DNA of 13,560 nt from an uncultured Verrucomicrobiota bacterium (GCA_946631535.1 CAMPAF010000040.1:1-13560), one strand, 5' to 3'; shown: positions 7,631-13,515, counted from the stretch's first letter. Translations and numbers: made by a program. Notes: generated by a model not told the origin, from the sequence alone.

Positions 7631-8839
7631 ATGAAGCTCGAAGTTCACAGGAATGGCACGAAGCTCTTCTTCATCACCTTCGCGGTGAAGGGGCGGTGGC
7701 CGATTCTCTCGCGGCTGGTGGATGAGAAAAGCCGGCCGAAGCTACTGCCGATCGGCGAGCTGGTGAAGGCGGCGATAAGGGCGCTGCACCTGGTGCGCGC
7801 CGCCATCGGCACATCCGATTACGTGATCATGCCGGATCACGTGCATTTCATCATGGTGGTGGATTACCTGCGCGATCGGATAGCCAGCCCATTGTGGCTG
7901 GTGCATCGGCTGATGGATGCCGTGGAAATGGCGGTGGCTGCGGGCTGGGGGGAACCGACGGGGACCTGCGGCCCCCGCACCCCCGCTGGCGCGCAGGCAG
8001 GCGGCCGCGCTAGCACATCGGCAAGTTGCTTCACTGGCGCGCAGGCAAGCGGCCTTATGCTGCCAACGCCCGAAATCATGGCCACCTATCTGCGCACAGC
8101 ATGCGATGATGCCGATCGCGCGGCCGGCTATGGCGCATCTCTAGGGGGCTCAAGCGGCAATGGGGCGGCGATTGGGGGTGCGGGGGCGTCAGCCCCCGTC
8201 GGTTCCCCGCCAATGCTCTTCGAGCGCTCGCCCTACATCGAGCTGGCCTTTGACCCGCGCCAGCTGAAGGTGGCCCGCCGCTACATAAGGCTCAATCCCG
8301 CCCGCTCGCTGTGGAAGCAGCGCCATCCCGATCGCTTCCAGCGACTCATCCTTCCCTGGCACAAGGTGATGCGCCAGCCTGCAGGCACGCAACCGCCAGC
8401 CGCCCCGGCCACCTTCCACGCGATGGGCAATGCGCTTCTTCTCGCCTCGCCATTCCTCTTCCATGTGCGGCTCACCCTCAAGAAGAGCGTGGCCGAGCAC
8501 GAGACCGCTATTGCCGAAATCATCGAAAGGGCACGCCACGGGCATATCCCCGTTTCCGGCTTCATCTCGCCAGGCGAAAAAGAGGCGCTGCGCCGCCTAA
8601 AGGCCGAGCCGCGTGCCCGCTTCATCAAGCTGCTGCCATGCGCACTGCCGCCGCGCTACGATCCATCGGCTGAGGATTCGCGCGAGCTGGCGGCAGATCG
8701 GCTGTTGATCCTCAGTGGATTTCCGGAAACACCGCATCTCTCGCCCCTGGAGATGCGCAGGAACCCCGCGGTGGCCCACGCCTTCCGCCGCAATTGCCTC
8801 GCCATGAACGACCTCGCCGCCGAGATCTGCAAGAGCTAG
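7631..8839 (+). CDS. REP-associated tyrosine transposase (RAYT, HUH/Y1 family) with in-frame repeat insert and C-terminal extension
   Basis: This 402-aa protein starts at the ATG giving MKLEVHRNGTKLFFITF, the usual beginning of this family. The HUH motif is in VIMPDHVHFIMVVD (His70, His72), and the candidate catalytic tyrosine is Tyr218 in ARRYIRLNPARS. Such enzymes cut and rejoin single-stranded DNA at hairpin-bearing REP sequences. Known RAYTs have roughly 50-60 residues between these motifs; here there are 146. The excess (about residues 107-193) is rich in Gly/Ala/Ser and is encoded by an inverted pair of repeats. After about residue 255 there is an extra domain (GNALLLASPFLF, VSGFISPGEKEAL, LLPCALPPRYDPSAED, ADRLLILSGF) that resembles a DprA/SLOG-type nucleotide-binding fold by eye. 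The gene ends 4 nt from the stop of the opposing gene. The ribosome binding site is weak. Confidence 0.82.
   Translation: MKLEVHRNGTKLFFITFAVKGRWPILSRLVDEKSRPKLLPIGELVKAAIRALHLVRAAIGTSDYVIMPDHVHFIMVVDYLRDRIASPLWLVHRLMDAVEMAVAAGWGEPTGTCGPRTPAGAQAGGRASTSASCFTGAQASGLMLPTPEIMATYLRTACDDADRAAGYGASLGGSSGNGAAIGGAGASAPVGSPPMLFERSPYIELAFDPRQLKVARRYIRLNPARSLWKQRHPDRFQRLILPWHKVMRQPAGTQPPAAPATFHAMGNALLLASPFLFHVRLTLKKSVAEHETAIAEIIERARHGHIPVSGFISPGEKEALRRLKAEPRARFIKLLPCALPPRYDPSAEDSRELAADRLLILSGFPETPHLSPLEMRRNPAVAHAFRRNCLAMNDLAAEICKS
7949..7984 (+). repeat. Left arm of an inverted repeat pair inside the transposase gene
   Basis: GGGGAACCGACGGGG (7949-7963) and CCCCCGCACCCCC (7972-7984) are mirrored exactly by the right arm at 8174-8208. 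Each arm is itself a hairpin of G/C-rich halves, so this is probably a second REP-like family. Confidence 0.75.
7986..8054 (+). repeat. Direct repeat within the transposase insert
   Basis: CTGGCGCGCAGGCAGGCGGC (from 7986) recurs at 8034-8054 with one change, giving a 48-nt period. It encodes the two AGAQAGGR / TGAQASGL segments of the low-complexity insert. Confidence 0.7.
8174..8208 (-). repeat. Right arm of the inverted repeat pair inside the transposase gene
   Basis: GGGGGTGCGGGGG (8174-8186) and CCCCGTCGGTTCCCC (8194-8208) are the reverse complement of the two blocks of the left arm at 7949-7984. Together the arms bracket about 190 nt within the reading frame. Confidence 0.75.
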
Positions 8840-8843
8840 CCCC

Positions 8844-9809
8844 TCACTCCTCGATGTCGAGGCCAATCTGGTAGGCGCGAAGCGCATCGGGCAGGGCAAG
8901 GGGGTAGATGCCCATCGCTTGGAGCTGCGCGTTGGCCTTGAGCCAGTAGGCGTATGCAACCTGGTATTGGGAGCCGCCATCTTGGCGGCGACCGTCACCC
9001 TTCTGCTCCTTCAAAAGCTCATTCAGCCGCTGCTCGGCCCGCTCCCGGTAGGAGATCTCCAGCCGCTGGCGCTTCTCGAGCTCGGCGACGTACTGCTCCG
9101 CCGTGCCGCCGCCGGCGAGATAGGCGCGCATCTCGCGCTTCATGCCGGCGACGATGCGCTTGAGATCCACCACCTCGGTGAAATCCGTGCTGGCGATGCG
9201 GATGGGCTCGCGCAAGGCGGCCTCGAAATCGGCTGGGGAGGGCGGGGCGGACGCGGCGGAGCGCGTCCGTGCAAGACCATTTTCCGCCCCCGGACCGGCT
9301 TGCGTGCCCCGCCCCGGCTCCGCATAGCGCGCCAGCCACCTCTCGGCGGCATGCGCGAACACGGGAGGGACGGAACTTGTTGCGCCCGCAACGGGAGGGT
9401 CGCGCTCCTGCGCGACCGCCTGCTCGATCCTGCGCCTGTCGCCGGGAATGGCCTGGCGCGGCAACGGCGTGGCTACCGTGTAGGTGACCGGTCCCTGTGG
9501 CGTCATCACCTGGTAGGGACGCGCGTCCCGCGCGCCCACCCAGCGCCAGACGATTGCCGCCAGGGCGGCAATCGCAACTAAAAGGTAAAAGTGAATAGTG
9601 AATAGTTTGCGCTTGGGGGAGGGTCGCGCTCCTGCGCGACCGGATGGGGAGCCTCCATCTTGGCGGCTCGCCTCAACCACCGTCACCTTGATCGGCTTGA
9701 TGCCAAGCTCGGCGCGCACCTTGGCGAAGGCCGCGTCGCGGCTCTCGGCATCGATCTCGGCGGTGTGCCTTTGGCCGTCGGAGGAGCGGTATGTGTAGGC
9801 GAACTTCAC
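8844..9809 (-). CDS. Module protein A': mosaic GspF_N-like membrane protein
   Basis: This 321-aa protein starts at a GTG at 9809, which overlaps the stop of the preceding gene as GTGA; the homology to gene A begins exactly there. Residues 1-64 match protein A at 56 of 64 positions. From residue 65 onward it stops resembling A and matches protein B: the membrane helix (KLFTIHFYLLVAIAALAAIV, about 69-92) and a C-terminal domain with a G-G-T-A-E turn, an R-rich helix and a final AN.QL..MG..PL.LP. It therefore looks like an A-type head joined to a B-type tail, the join falling at a REP-like element. Two further partial REP elements lie within the gene: one encodes AVAQERDPPV (about 131-140), the other GRRQDGGSQ near the C-terminus. 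The function is unknown. Confidence 0.85.
   Translation of the reverse strand: MKFAYTYRSSDGQRHTAEIDAESRDAAFAKVRAELGIKPIKVTVVEASRQDGGSPSGRAGARPSPKRKLFTIHFYLLVAIAALAAIVWRWVGARDARPYQVMTPQGPVTYTVATPLPRQAIPGDRRRIEQAVAQERDPPVAGATSSVPPVFAHAAERWLARYAEPGRGTQAGPGAENGLARTRSAASAPPSPADFEAALREPIRIASTDFTEVVDLKRIVAGMKREMRAYLAGGGTAEQYVAELEKRQRLEISYRERAEQRLNELLKEQKGDGRRQDGGSQYQVAYAYWLKANAQLQAMGIYPLALPDALRAYQIGLDIEE
8971..8989 (-). repeat. Half REP-like element (hairpin 1 only) near the 3' end of A'
   Basis: Read on the minus strand it is GCCGCCAAGATGGCGGCTC, the first hairpin of the two-hairpin element. It encodes RRQDGGSQ. In the alignment with B and B', A' carries about 9-11 additional residues here, consistent with a short in-frame insertion. 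Confidence 0.75.
9398..9417 (-). repeat. Half REP-like element (hairpin 2 only) in A'
   Basis: On the minus strand it is GGTCGCGCAGGAGCGCGACC followed by CTCCC, as in the full copies. It is read in a different frame and gives AVAQERDPPV instead of GRAGARPS. Confidence 0.8.
9551..9615 (-). repeat. Block shared with gene B, including an 11-bp-arm palindrome
   Basis: This stretch matches 1103-1167 on the opposite strand at 58 of 65 positions. It contains the hairpin CGATTGCCGCC...GGCGGCAATCG (9551-9574) and a GTGAATAGTGAATAG 7-bp tandem (9591-9605). It encodes the membrane helix of A'. Confidence 0.8.
9622..9669 (-). repeat. Two-hairpin REP-like element inside gene A'
   Basis: Hairpin 2 occupies 9622-9641, the 7-nt spacer 9642-9648 and hairpin 1 9649-9669 (one base changed, GAGCCTCC against GGCGGCTC). 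It encodes SRQDGGSPSGRAGARPS on the minus strand, at the same interdomain position as in the other module proteins. Confidence 0.85.
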
Positions 9810-10678
9810 TTCTTCCTGTTGGGCGGCGGGATTGTGATCGGGTTCGTGGGGCCGCGCTCCTTCTCGGCCTTCACCTGCTCGAAGATCGCCTTCTGGAACT
9901 CGTTGGTGGGCGCGGGCGCCCAGCCTTCCTCGCAGGCCTTCTTGTAGGTGGCCTGATGCCACGGTACGAGGCCGTAATGGGCCACGGACTCGCGCAGATG
10001 GAGGATCTCCTCTATGCCGAACCGCTCGAGGTCTACCGCGTCCAGGTCGCTTGCCGACCGCACGTCGCGCATCAGCGGCTCGCCTCGCGCGACGTACGCG
10101 CCGCCGCCCACGAACGCGAACGCCCGCAAAGCCTCCTTGCGCACGCGCGCCGCCAGCATGGCCGCGTCGGGCCTGTCCTTCGCGAGCGCGGACACGTCGA
10201 CGACCGCCCAGCCGTCCTCCGGCGCGACGAGCAGCGACGGGCCGTTCCCGTCGACGATCGCGACGCCGAGGACGCCTCCGGCCGCCGTTATGGCGGCCTT
10301 CGCGTTGCCGGCCGCGACGGCCTGCGCTTCCGCCGGCACAACCTTCGCCTGCACGAGGATCGACTTGTCTAGCGCGTCGGCAACCGGCGCTATCGCCTCA
10401 GCCGGAACAATGCCCTGGGCGTTCAGGATGACGAACGTGCCTTTCGCGCTTCCGGCCTTGCGGATGATTCCGCCGGTCTTCTTCGCCTGGACCTTGCGGA
10501 TGGTTTCGCGCAGCCTCTCGGGGGATATCTTCCTCTTGGGCTTCGCCGCCGCTGACGGGACGCCGCCCCCTGCCGCCACAGACGGCCCTTCGGGCAAGGG
10601 CGGCGCATCGGGGGCGCCGAGCCCTGCCAGCGTCGCCGCGGCCGCGGCAAGCGCCGCGATCAAGCTTTTCATGGTCAT
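9806..10678 (-). CDS. Module protein C': exported paralogue of C
   Basis: This 290-aa protein starts at the ATG at 10678, which overlaps the stop of B' as ATGA and has GGAGG 7 nt upstream; a second ATG two codons later is less well placed. Residues 3-22 are an alanine-rich signal peptide, followed by a Pro/Ala-rich stretch to about residue 45. From KISPERLRETIRKVQAKKTGG onward it aligns with protein C, including VILNAQ, LLVAPEDGWAVVDVSAL, ARVRKEALRAFAFV and YKKACEEGWAPAPTNEFQKA. Compared with C it has a longer N-terminal linker and an Ala/Val-rich middle. The gene is coupled at both ends (ATGA and GTGA), so B', C' and A' are almost certainly one transcript. Confidence 0.85.
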   Translation of the reverse strand: MTMKSLIAALAAAAATLAGLGAPDAPPLPEGPSVAAGGGVPSAAAKPKRKISPERLRETIRKVQAKKTGGIIRKAGSAKGTFVILNAQGIVPAEAIAPVADALDKSILVQAKVVPAEAQAVAAGNAKAAITAAGGVLGVAIVDGNGPSLLVAPEDGWAVVDVSALAKDRPDAAMLAARVRKEALRAFAFVGGGAYVARGEPLMRDVRSASDLDAVDLERFGIEEILHLRESVAHYGLVPWHQATYKKACEEGWAPAPTNEFQKAIFEQVKAEKERGPTNPITIPPPNRKK

Positions 10679-11730
10679 TTCTTTTCCTCCTGTGCCTTTC
10701 TTGCCTTCTCCTCCGCCCTCGCGGCGGCCCTCTTCAAGCTCACCTGCCTCAATACCATCTTGGGCATCGGAATGGGCTTCGCGCCCTTGTCCTTGAGCAT
10801 CTTGTTCGCCGCGTTCACGAAGTCCTCCACGTCCTTGTCGGAGTACTGGGCGTCGCGCTTGATCTTGCCCAGCTCGTCCTGAAGCAGCTGCCTGTACTGC
10901 CCGAGCCCGTACATGGAGTCGGCAAAGGCGTTCATGGCCGCGCTCGGGCTCTCTCCCGCCTTCATGCGCTCCGCGAGCTCCGCCTTGGTGTCGATCACGG
11001 CCTGCTTCAGCTCCTTCTGCTCGTCGGTGTCGTCGTCCGAGAACTCGATCTTCTCGCCGAGGGACGCGCGGAAGTCCTCGTCGAAGCGCTCGTTGAACGT
11101 GGGCTTGCGCATGAACCAGGTTCCCGGCTCCGTCATGATCATCGCCGCGATCTCGCGCTCGCTGCGGCGCTTGAAGATGCTCACCTTGGACTTCGCCGGG
11201 TGGAACGTCTTCTGCGGCGGGTTCTCGAGGAAGTACACGACGGGCTTGAGATTCTCAGGGATGTTGTCGCCGTACCGGTCGCGGATCGCCTTGAGCTGCG
11301 CCGCTCGCTTCTCCTCCTTCGTGGGCGGCCTGTTGGTGGCCACGGGGGGCGCGTTCGTGACGGCTGGCTTCGCCGCCGGCCGGGGCGGCGGCTTCGGTCT
11401 CTCGACCTTGGCGGGCTTCTCGGCGGGAGTAGGCTGCGGCGCCTCGCGGCCAAGCCACAACCACAAGCCGCCGCCGAGAACGGCGGCGCACAGGACGGCG
11501 ACCGCGACGTAGAGGCCACGCTGGGAGGATGGACGCGCTCCTGCGCGTCCGTCATGGGGAGCCGCCGTCCCGGCGGCTCGTGACCGCGACGAAGCACGCC
11601 CCTCCTTCACGCTCACGGGCGCGATTCCGCGCGCCTTGCACTCGGCCACGCAGGCCGCGCGGCTCGCGGCCTCGATCTCGACCTCGGCCTTCGCGCCGGT
11701 CTTTTCCCGATATGTGACTGTGAATGTCAT
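10675..11730 (-). CDS. Module protein B': GspF_N-like single-pass membrane protein
   Basis: This 351-aa protein starts at the ATG at 11730 behind AGGAG. Residues 1-44 match protein B's N-terminal domain (MTFTVTYRE..., EIEAASRAACVAECKARGIAPVSVKEG). Residues about 48-68 derive from a REP-like element, residues about 73-94 form the membrane helix, and residues 97-120 are a Pro/Ala/Lys-rich linker that takes the place of the KDVK repeat of B. The C-terminal domain (about 170-351) aligns with those of B and A', including the acidic FDEDF segment, a KQAVIDTKAEL helix and a closing AANKMLKDKGAKPIPMP. A charged helical tail follows. It is the first gene of the minus-strand module. The function is unknown. 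Confidence 0.87.
   Translation of the reverse strand: MTFTVTYREKTGAKAEVEIEAASRAACVAECKARGIAPVSVKEGRASSRSRAAGTAAPHDGRAGARPSSQRGLYVAVAVLCAAVLGGGLWLWLGREAPQPTPAEKPAKVERPKPPPRPAAKPAVTNAPPVATNRPPTKEEKRAAQLKAIRDRYGDNIPENLKPVVYFLENPPQKTFHPAKSKVSIFKRRSEREIAAMIMTEPGTWFMRKPTFNERFDEDFRASLGEKIEFSDDDTDEQKELKQAVIDTKAELAERMKAGESPSAAMNAFADSMYGLGQYRQLLQDELGKIKRDAQYSDKDVEDFVNAANKMLKDKGAKPIPMPKMVLRQVSLKRAAARAEEKARKAQEEKK
11531..11579 (-). repeat. Two-hairpin REP-like element inside gene B', with compensatory changes
   Basis: Hairpin 2 is GGACGCGCTCCTGCGCGTCC (11531-11550), in which the third stem pair is swapped relative to the other copies (GGT...ACC becomes GGA...TCC). Hairpin 1 (11559-11579) has its innermost pair changed from A-T to G-C. 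The spacer is 8 nt instead of 7, so hairpin 1 is read in another frame (RAAGTAAPH) while hairpin 2 still gives GRAGARPS. Confidence 0.85.
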
Positions 11731-11796
11731 GCGGCACTCCTGCTCAATTAGTTCTCAGATTTATCTTTCCCGTCCACATGTGCCGCCGCTCCGGCT

Positions 11797-11851
11797 GTTA
11801 AGGTCCTTAACGTCTTTAAGGTCTTTAATGTCCTTAACGACCTTAATGTCG
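11797..11851 (-). repeat. Non-coding copy of the 9-bp minisatellite
   Basis: About six units of the GTTAAGGAC / ATTAAAGAC / CTTAAAGAC type lie between the terminator and the start of B'. They match the units that encode the KDVK linker of gene B. Translated on the minus strand they would give IKVVKDIKDLKDVKDL, but no start codon or ribosome binding site makes this a gene. Confidence 0.8.
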
Positions 11852-11870
11852 CCCGGAACCATGGCCGCCA

Positions 11871-11908
11871 CAAACAGAAACGCCCGCCCGCACAAGCGGT
11901 CGGGCGTT
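11871..11908 (-). terminator. Rho-independent terminator of the PEP-CTERM gene
   Basis: On the minus strand, CGCCCGACCGC pairs with GCGGGCGGGCG around a TTGT loop (one mismatch) and is followed by TTTCTGTTTG. It lies about 75 nt after the stop of the PEP-CTERM gene. Confidence 0.8.
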
Positions 11909-11919
11909 CCCGTCGGCAG

Positions 11920-11971
11920 GGTCACGCGTCCCGCGTTCTCCGTAGCCTTGGCGAAGGAGAACCGCGTGACC
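11920..11971 (-). repeat. Long hairpin directly after the PEP-CTERM gene
   Basis: GGTCACGCG (11920-11928) pairs with CGCGTGACC (11963-11971), and GTTCTCC (11935-11941) pairs with GGAGAAC (11956-11962), with a 6-nt bulge on one side and a further GCC/GGC pairing in the centre. The core CTCCGTAGCCTTGGCGAAGG looks like a dispersed hairpin repeat. Alternatively it is a 3' mRNA-stabilising structure. Confidence 0.7.
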
Positions 11972-11980
11972 GCAACCTCG

Positions 11981-12580
11981 TTACGCACGCTTCCTGCGGA
12001 GGCCGAGGAGGCCTGCGCCCACGAGGAGCAGGAGGCCGCTCGTCGGCTCAGGCGCGCCAGACGGATCGCCGCCGCTGGCAGGCGTGATACCGGAGACCGT
12101 CCAGGTCGCGGGGATGCCAGACGTGAGCGTGGTGCCACCCATCGCCGCCGTTGTGACCGATCCATTGATCGTCGTGGTGAGCGTCGCGCCCGAGTAGTTG
12201 TAGTCACCGTCCTCACCACGTGAAGTCAGGTTGTTCTGCGTACCAGTGATAGTCAGCACGTAATCGTACGTCTTACCAGCCTCCGCTGCGGCTACTTCAA
12301 TACTACTCGTGTTAGCCTTGCTACCTGTTGATGAGAACTTGATGGTGGTGGCGGCGGACTGGCCGACGAGCGTACTCGTTCCCGCCTCGTAGAGTGCGAG
12401 AACCACAGTCCACGTGCCTTGCCCCTTCATGTTCGTGGTACCAGCGGCATAGCTACCGTTGTCCGTGACGCCAGAGGCGTTGACGCCCTGCATGTTTGCA
12501 GTCGTCTTCCAGTCGTAAGAAGCGGCCTGTGCGCCGACCGCGAGGCCGACAGCCGCTAGACAAACAATCAGTTTTTTCAT
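11981..12580 (-). CDS. Exported PEP-CTERM protein
   Basis: This 199-aa protein has a signal peptide (MKKLIVCLAAVGLAVGAQA) and a short Thr/Ser/Gly-rich beta-type body. It ends in a PEP-CTERM sorting signal: APEPTSG, a hydrophobic helix LLLLVGAGLLGL, and the basic tail RRKRA. Such proteins are processed by an exosortase and carried to the cell surface or matrix. No exosortase is present in the window. An AAGGA site precedes the ATG. Base composition is less GC-rich than in the module genes. The body resembles no family I can name. Confidence 0.88.
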   Translation of the reverse strand: MKKLIVCLAAVGLAVGAQAASYDWKTTANMQGVNASGVTDNGSYAAGTTNMKGQGTWTVVLALYEAGTSTLVGQSAATTIKFSSTGSKANTSSIEVAAAEAGKTYDYVLTITGTQNNLTSRGEDGDYNYSGATLTTTINGSVTTAAMGGTTLTSGIPATWTVSGITPASGGDPSGAPEPTSGLLLLVGAGLLGLRRKRA

Positions 12581-12654
12581 TTTCGTTTTCCTTGTTTTGT
12601 TTTCATGACTTGACGCATTGACCCCAACGCGCCAAGCCTTGAAATTGCCTTCAC

Positions 12655-13515
12655 TTACTCCGCCAGCGAGGACGGGAAGTTGAACGTGATGTCATTGCCC
12701 GAATCAAACTTTCCGAGGAAAGCATCACCCGGATTGACATTTACGTTGTCCGCTTTGATACCCTCATCAAGGTCGGGGCCTGTCGAAGCATCCCACCAGC
12801 CAATAAGACCATCGTACTCACCAGGTTCTGCGCCATCCTCTACCTCTGCTGCAGCAGCGACTTCGGCGCTCAAGTAAACATAAGCGGCAGAACGTCCAAG
12901 TGTCGCAGGATCTATGACCTGAATCATGTCATTGTCAGGATCAAAATCCTCGGGAACAATCTGCCCCAGTTTGATGGTCTTCGGAATATACGAGGCGAAG
13001 AACGGCTGGCGAGCGCTATCAGTACTGATAGATGTGGATACCGTCGGTGCCTCGCCGCTGGAAAGAAATTCAACATCGTTTCCTGAATCGAATTTGCCAA
13101 GGAATGCCTGCCCGACATCAATATCTACGTTGTCCGCTTTGATACCCTCATCAAGGTCAGGGCCTGTCGAAGCATCCCACCAGCCAATAAGACCATCGTA
13201 CTCGCCAGGTTCTGCGCCATCCTCTACCTCCGCTGCAGCAGCAATCTCGGCGCTCAAGTAAACATAAGCGGCAGAGCGCCCAAGCGTTGTAGGATCAATG
13301 AGCTGAATCATGTCGTTGTCAGGATCGAAGTTAGTCGGCTTGATACTGCCGAGCTTGTAGGTGGAACCTCCAGAGAGCGGCACAAAGCATGCACCAAACG
13401 AAGGCTGATAAGCATTGTCGGTGTTGTAAGTGTTGTAGCCGACGATGTTGGCGCTCTCGATTGCGAAAGCGCTGATAGCGGCAGCTGCCGCCAAACCAAA
13501 CATAACTTTCTTCAT
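12655..13515 (-). CDS. Exported repeat protein with an ESANIVGY-type N-terminus and two near-identical domains
   Basis: This 286-aa protein has a signal peptide (MKKVMFGLAAAAAISAFA) and then ESANIVGYNTY, a start seen in many exported proteins of PVC bacteria as far as I recall. The body is two copies of a 128-residue unit. Each contains FDPDNDMIQ.IDP.TLGRSAAYVY, an acidic EVEDGAEPGEYDGLIGWWD stretch and KADNV...G.AFLGKFDSGND. The abundance of Asp in DPDND and DLDEG could indicate calcium binding, but this is inference. The start has AAGGAA upstream. It and the PEP-CTERM gene downstream (74 nt gap) may be co-transcribed. Confidence 0.85.
   Translation of the reverse strand: MKKVMFGLAAAAAISAFAIESANIVGYNTYNTDNAYQPSFGACFVPLSGGSTYKLGSIKPTNFDPDNDMIQLIDPTTLGRSAAYVYLSAEIAAAAEVEDGAEPGEYDGLIGWWDASTGPDLDEGIKADNVDIDVGQAFLGKFDSGNDVEFLSSGEAPTVSTSISTDSARQPFFASYIPKTIKLGQIVPEDFDPDNDMIQVIDPATLGRSAAYVYLSAEVAAAAEVEDGAEPGEYDGLIGWWDASTGPDLDEGIKADNVNVNPGDAFLGKFDSGNDITFNFPSSLAE
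12690..12950 (-). repeat. Second copy of a 384-bp-period internal duplication
   Basis: This stretch repeats 13074-13334 at an offset of exactly 384 bp (128 codons). Long parts, for instance around 12757-12870, are nearly identical at the nucleotide level, including third codon positions, so the duplication is recent or is homogenised by gene conversion. Confidence 0.85.
13074..13334 (-). repeat. First copy of the 384-bp-period internal duplication
   Basis: This is the N-terminal-domain copy, partner of 12690-12950. The edges diverge (SSGEAPTVSTSIS follows it in the protein), while the central part encoding GRSAAYVYLSAE through GIKADNV is conserved. Confidence 0.85.

Larger units (their letters stand above)
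11731..11980. other. Intergenic region packed with repeats
   Basis: No gene is supported in these 250 nt. Reading along the minus strand they hold a long hairpin (11920-11971), a terminator (11871-11908) and a minisatellite (11797-11851), before the ribosome binding site of B'. A promoter for B'-C'-A' must lie here, but I see no convincing -35/-10 pair. Confidence 0.6.

Noticed and set aside
8840..8843. Bidirectional terminator between the convergent transposase and A' genes
   Set aside because: Only four bases separate the stops and no T-flanked hairpin is centred there.
10014..10796. Plus-strand open frame opposite C' and B'
   Set aside because: It is a low-complexity Ala/Pro/Ser shadow that covers the overlapping stop/start of two real genes.
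11761..11860. A small protein encoded by the non-coding minisatellite
   Set aside because: No start codon with a ribosome binding site, and it sits between a terminator and the leader of B'.
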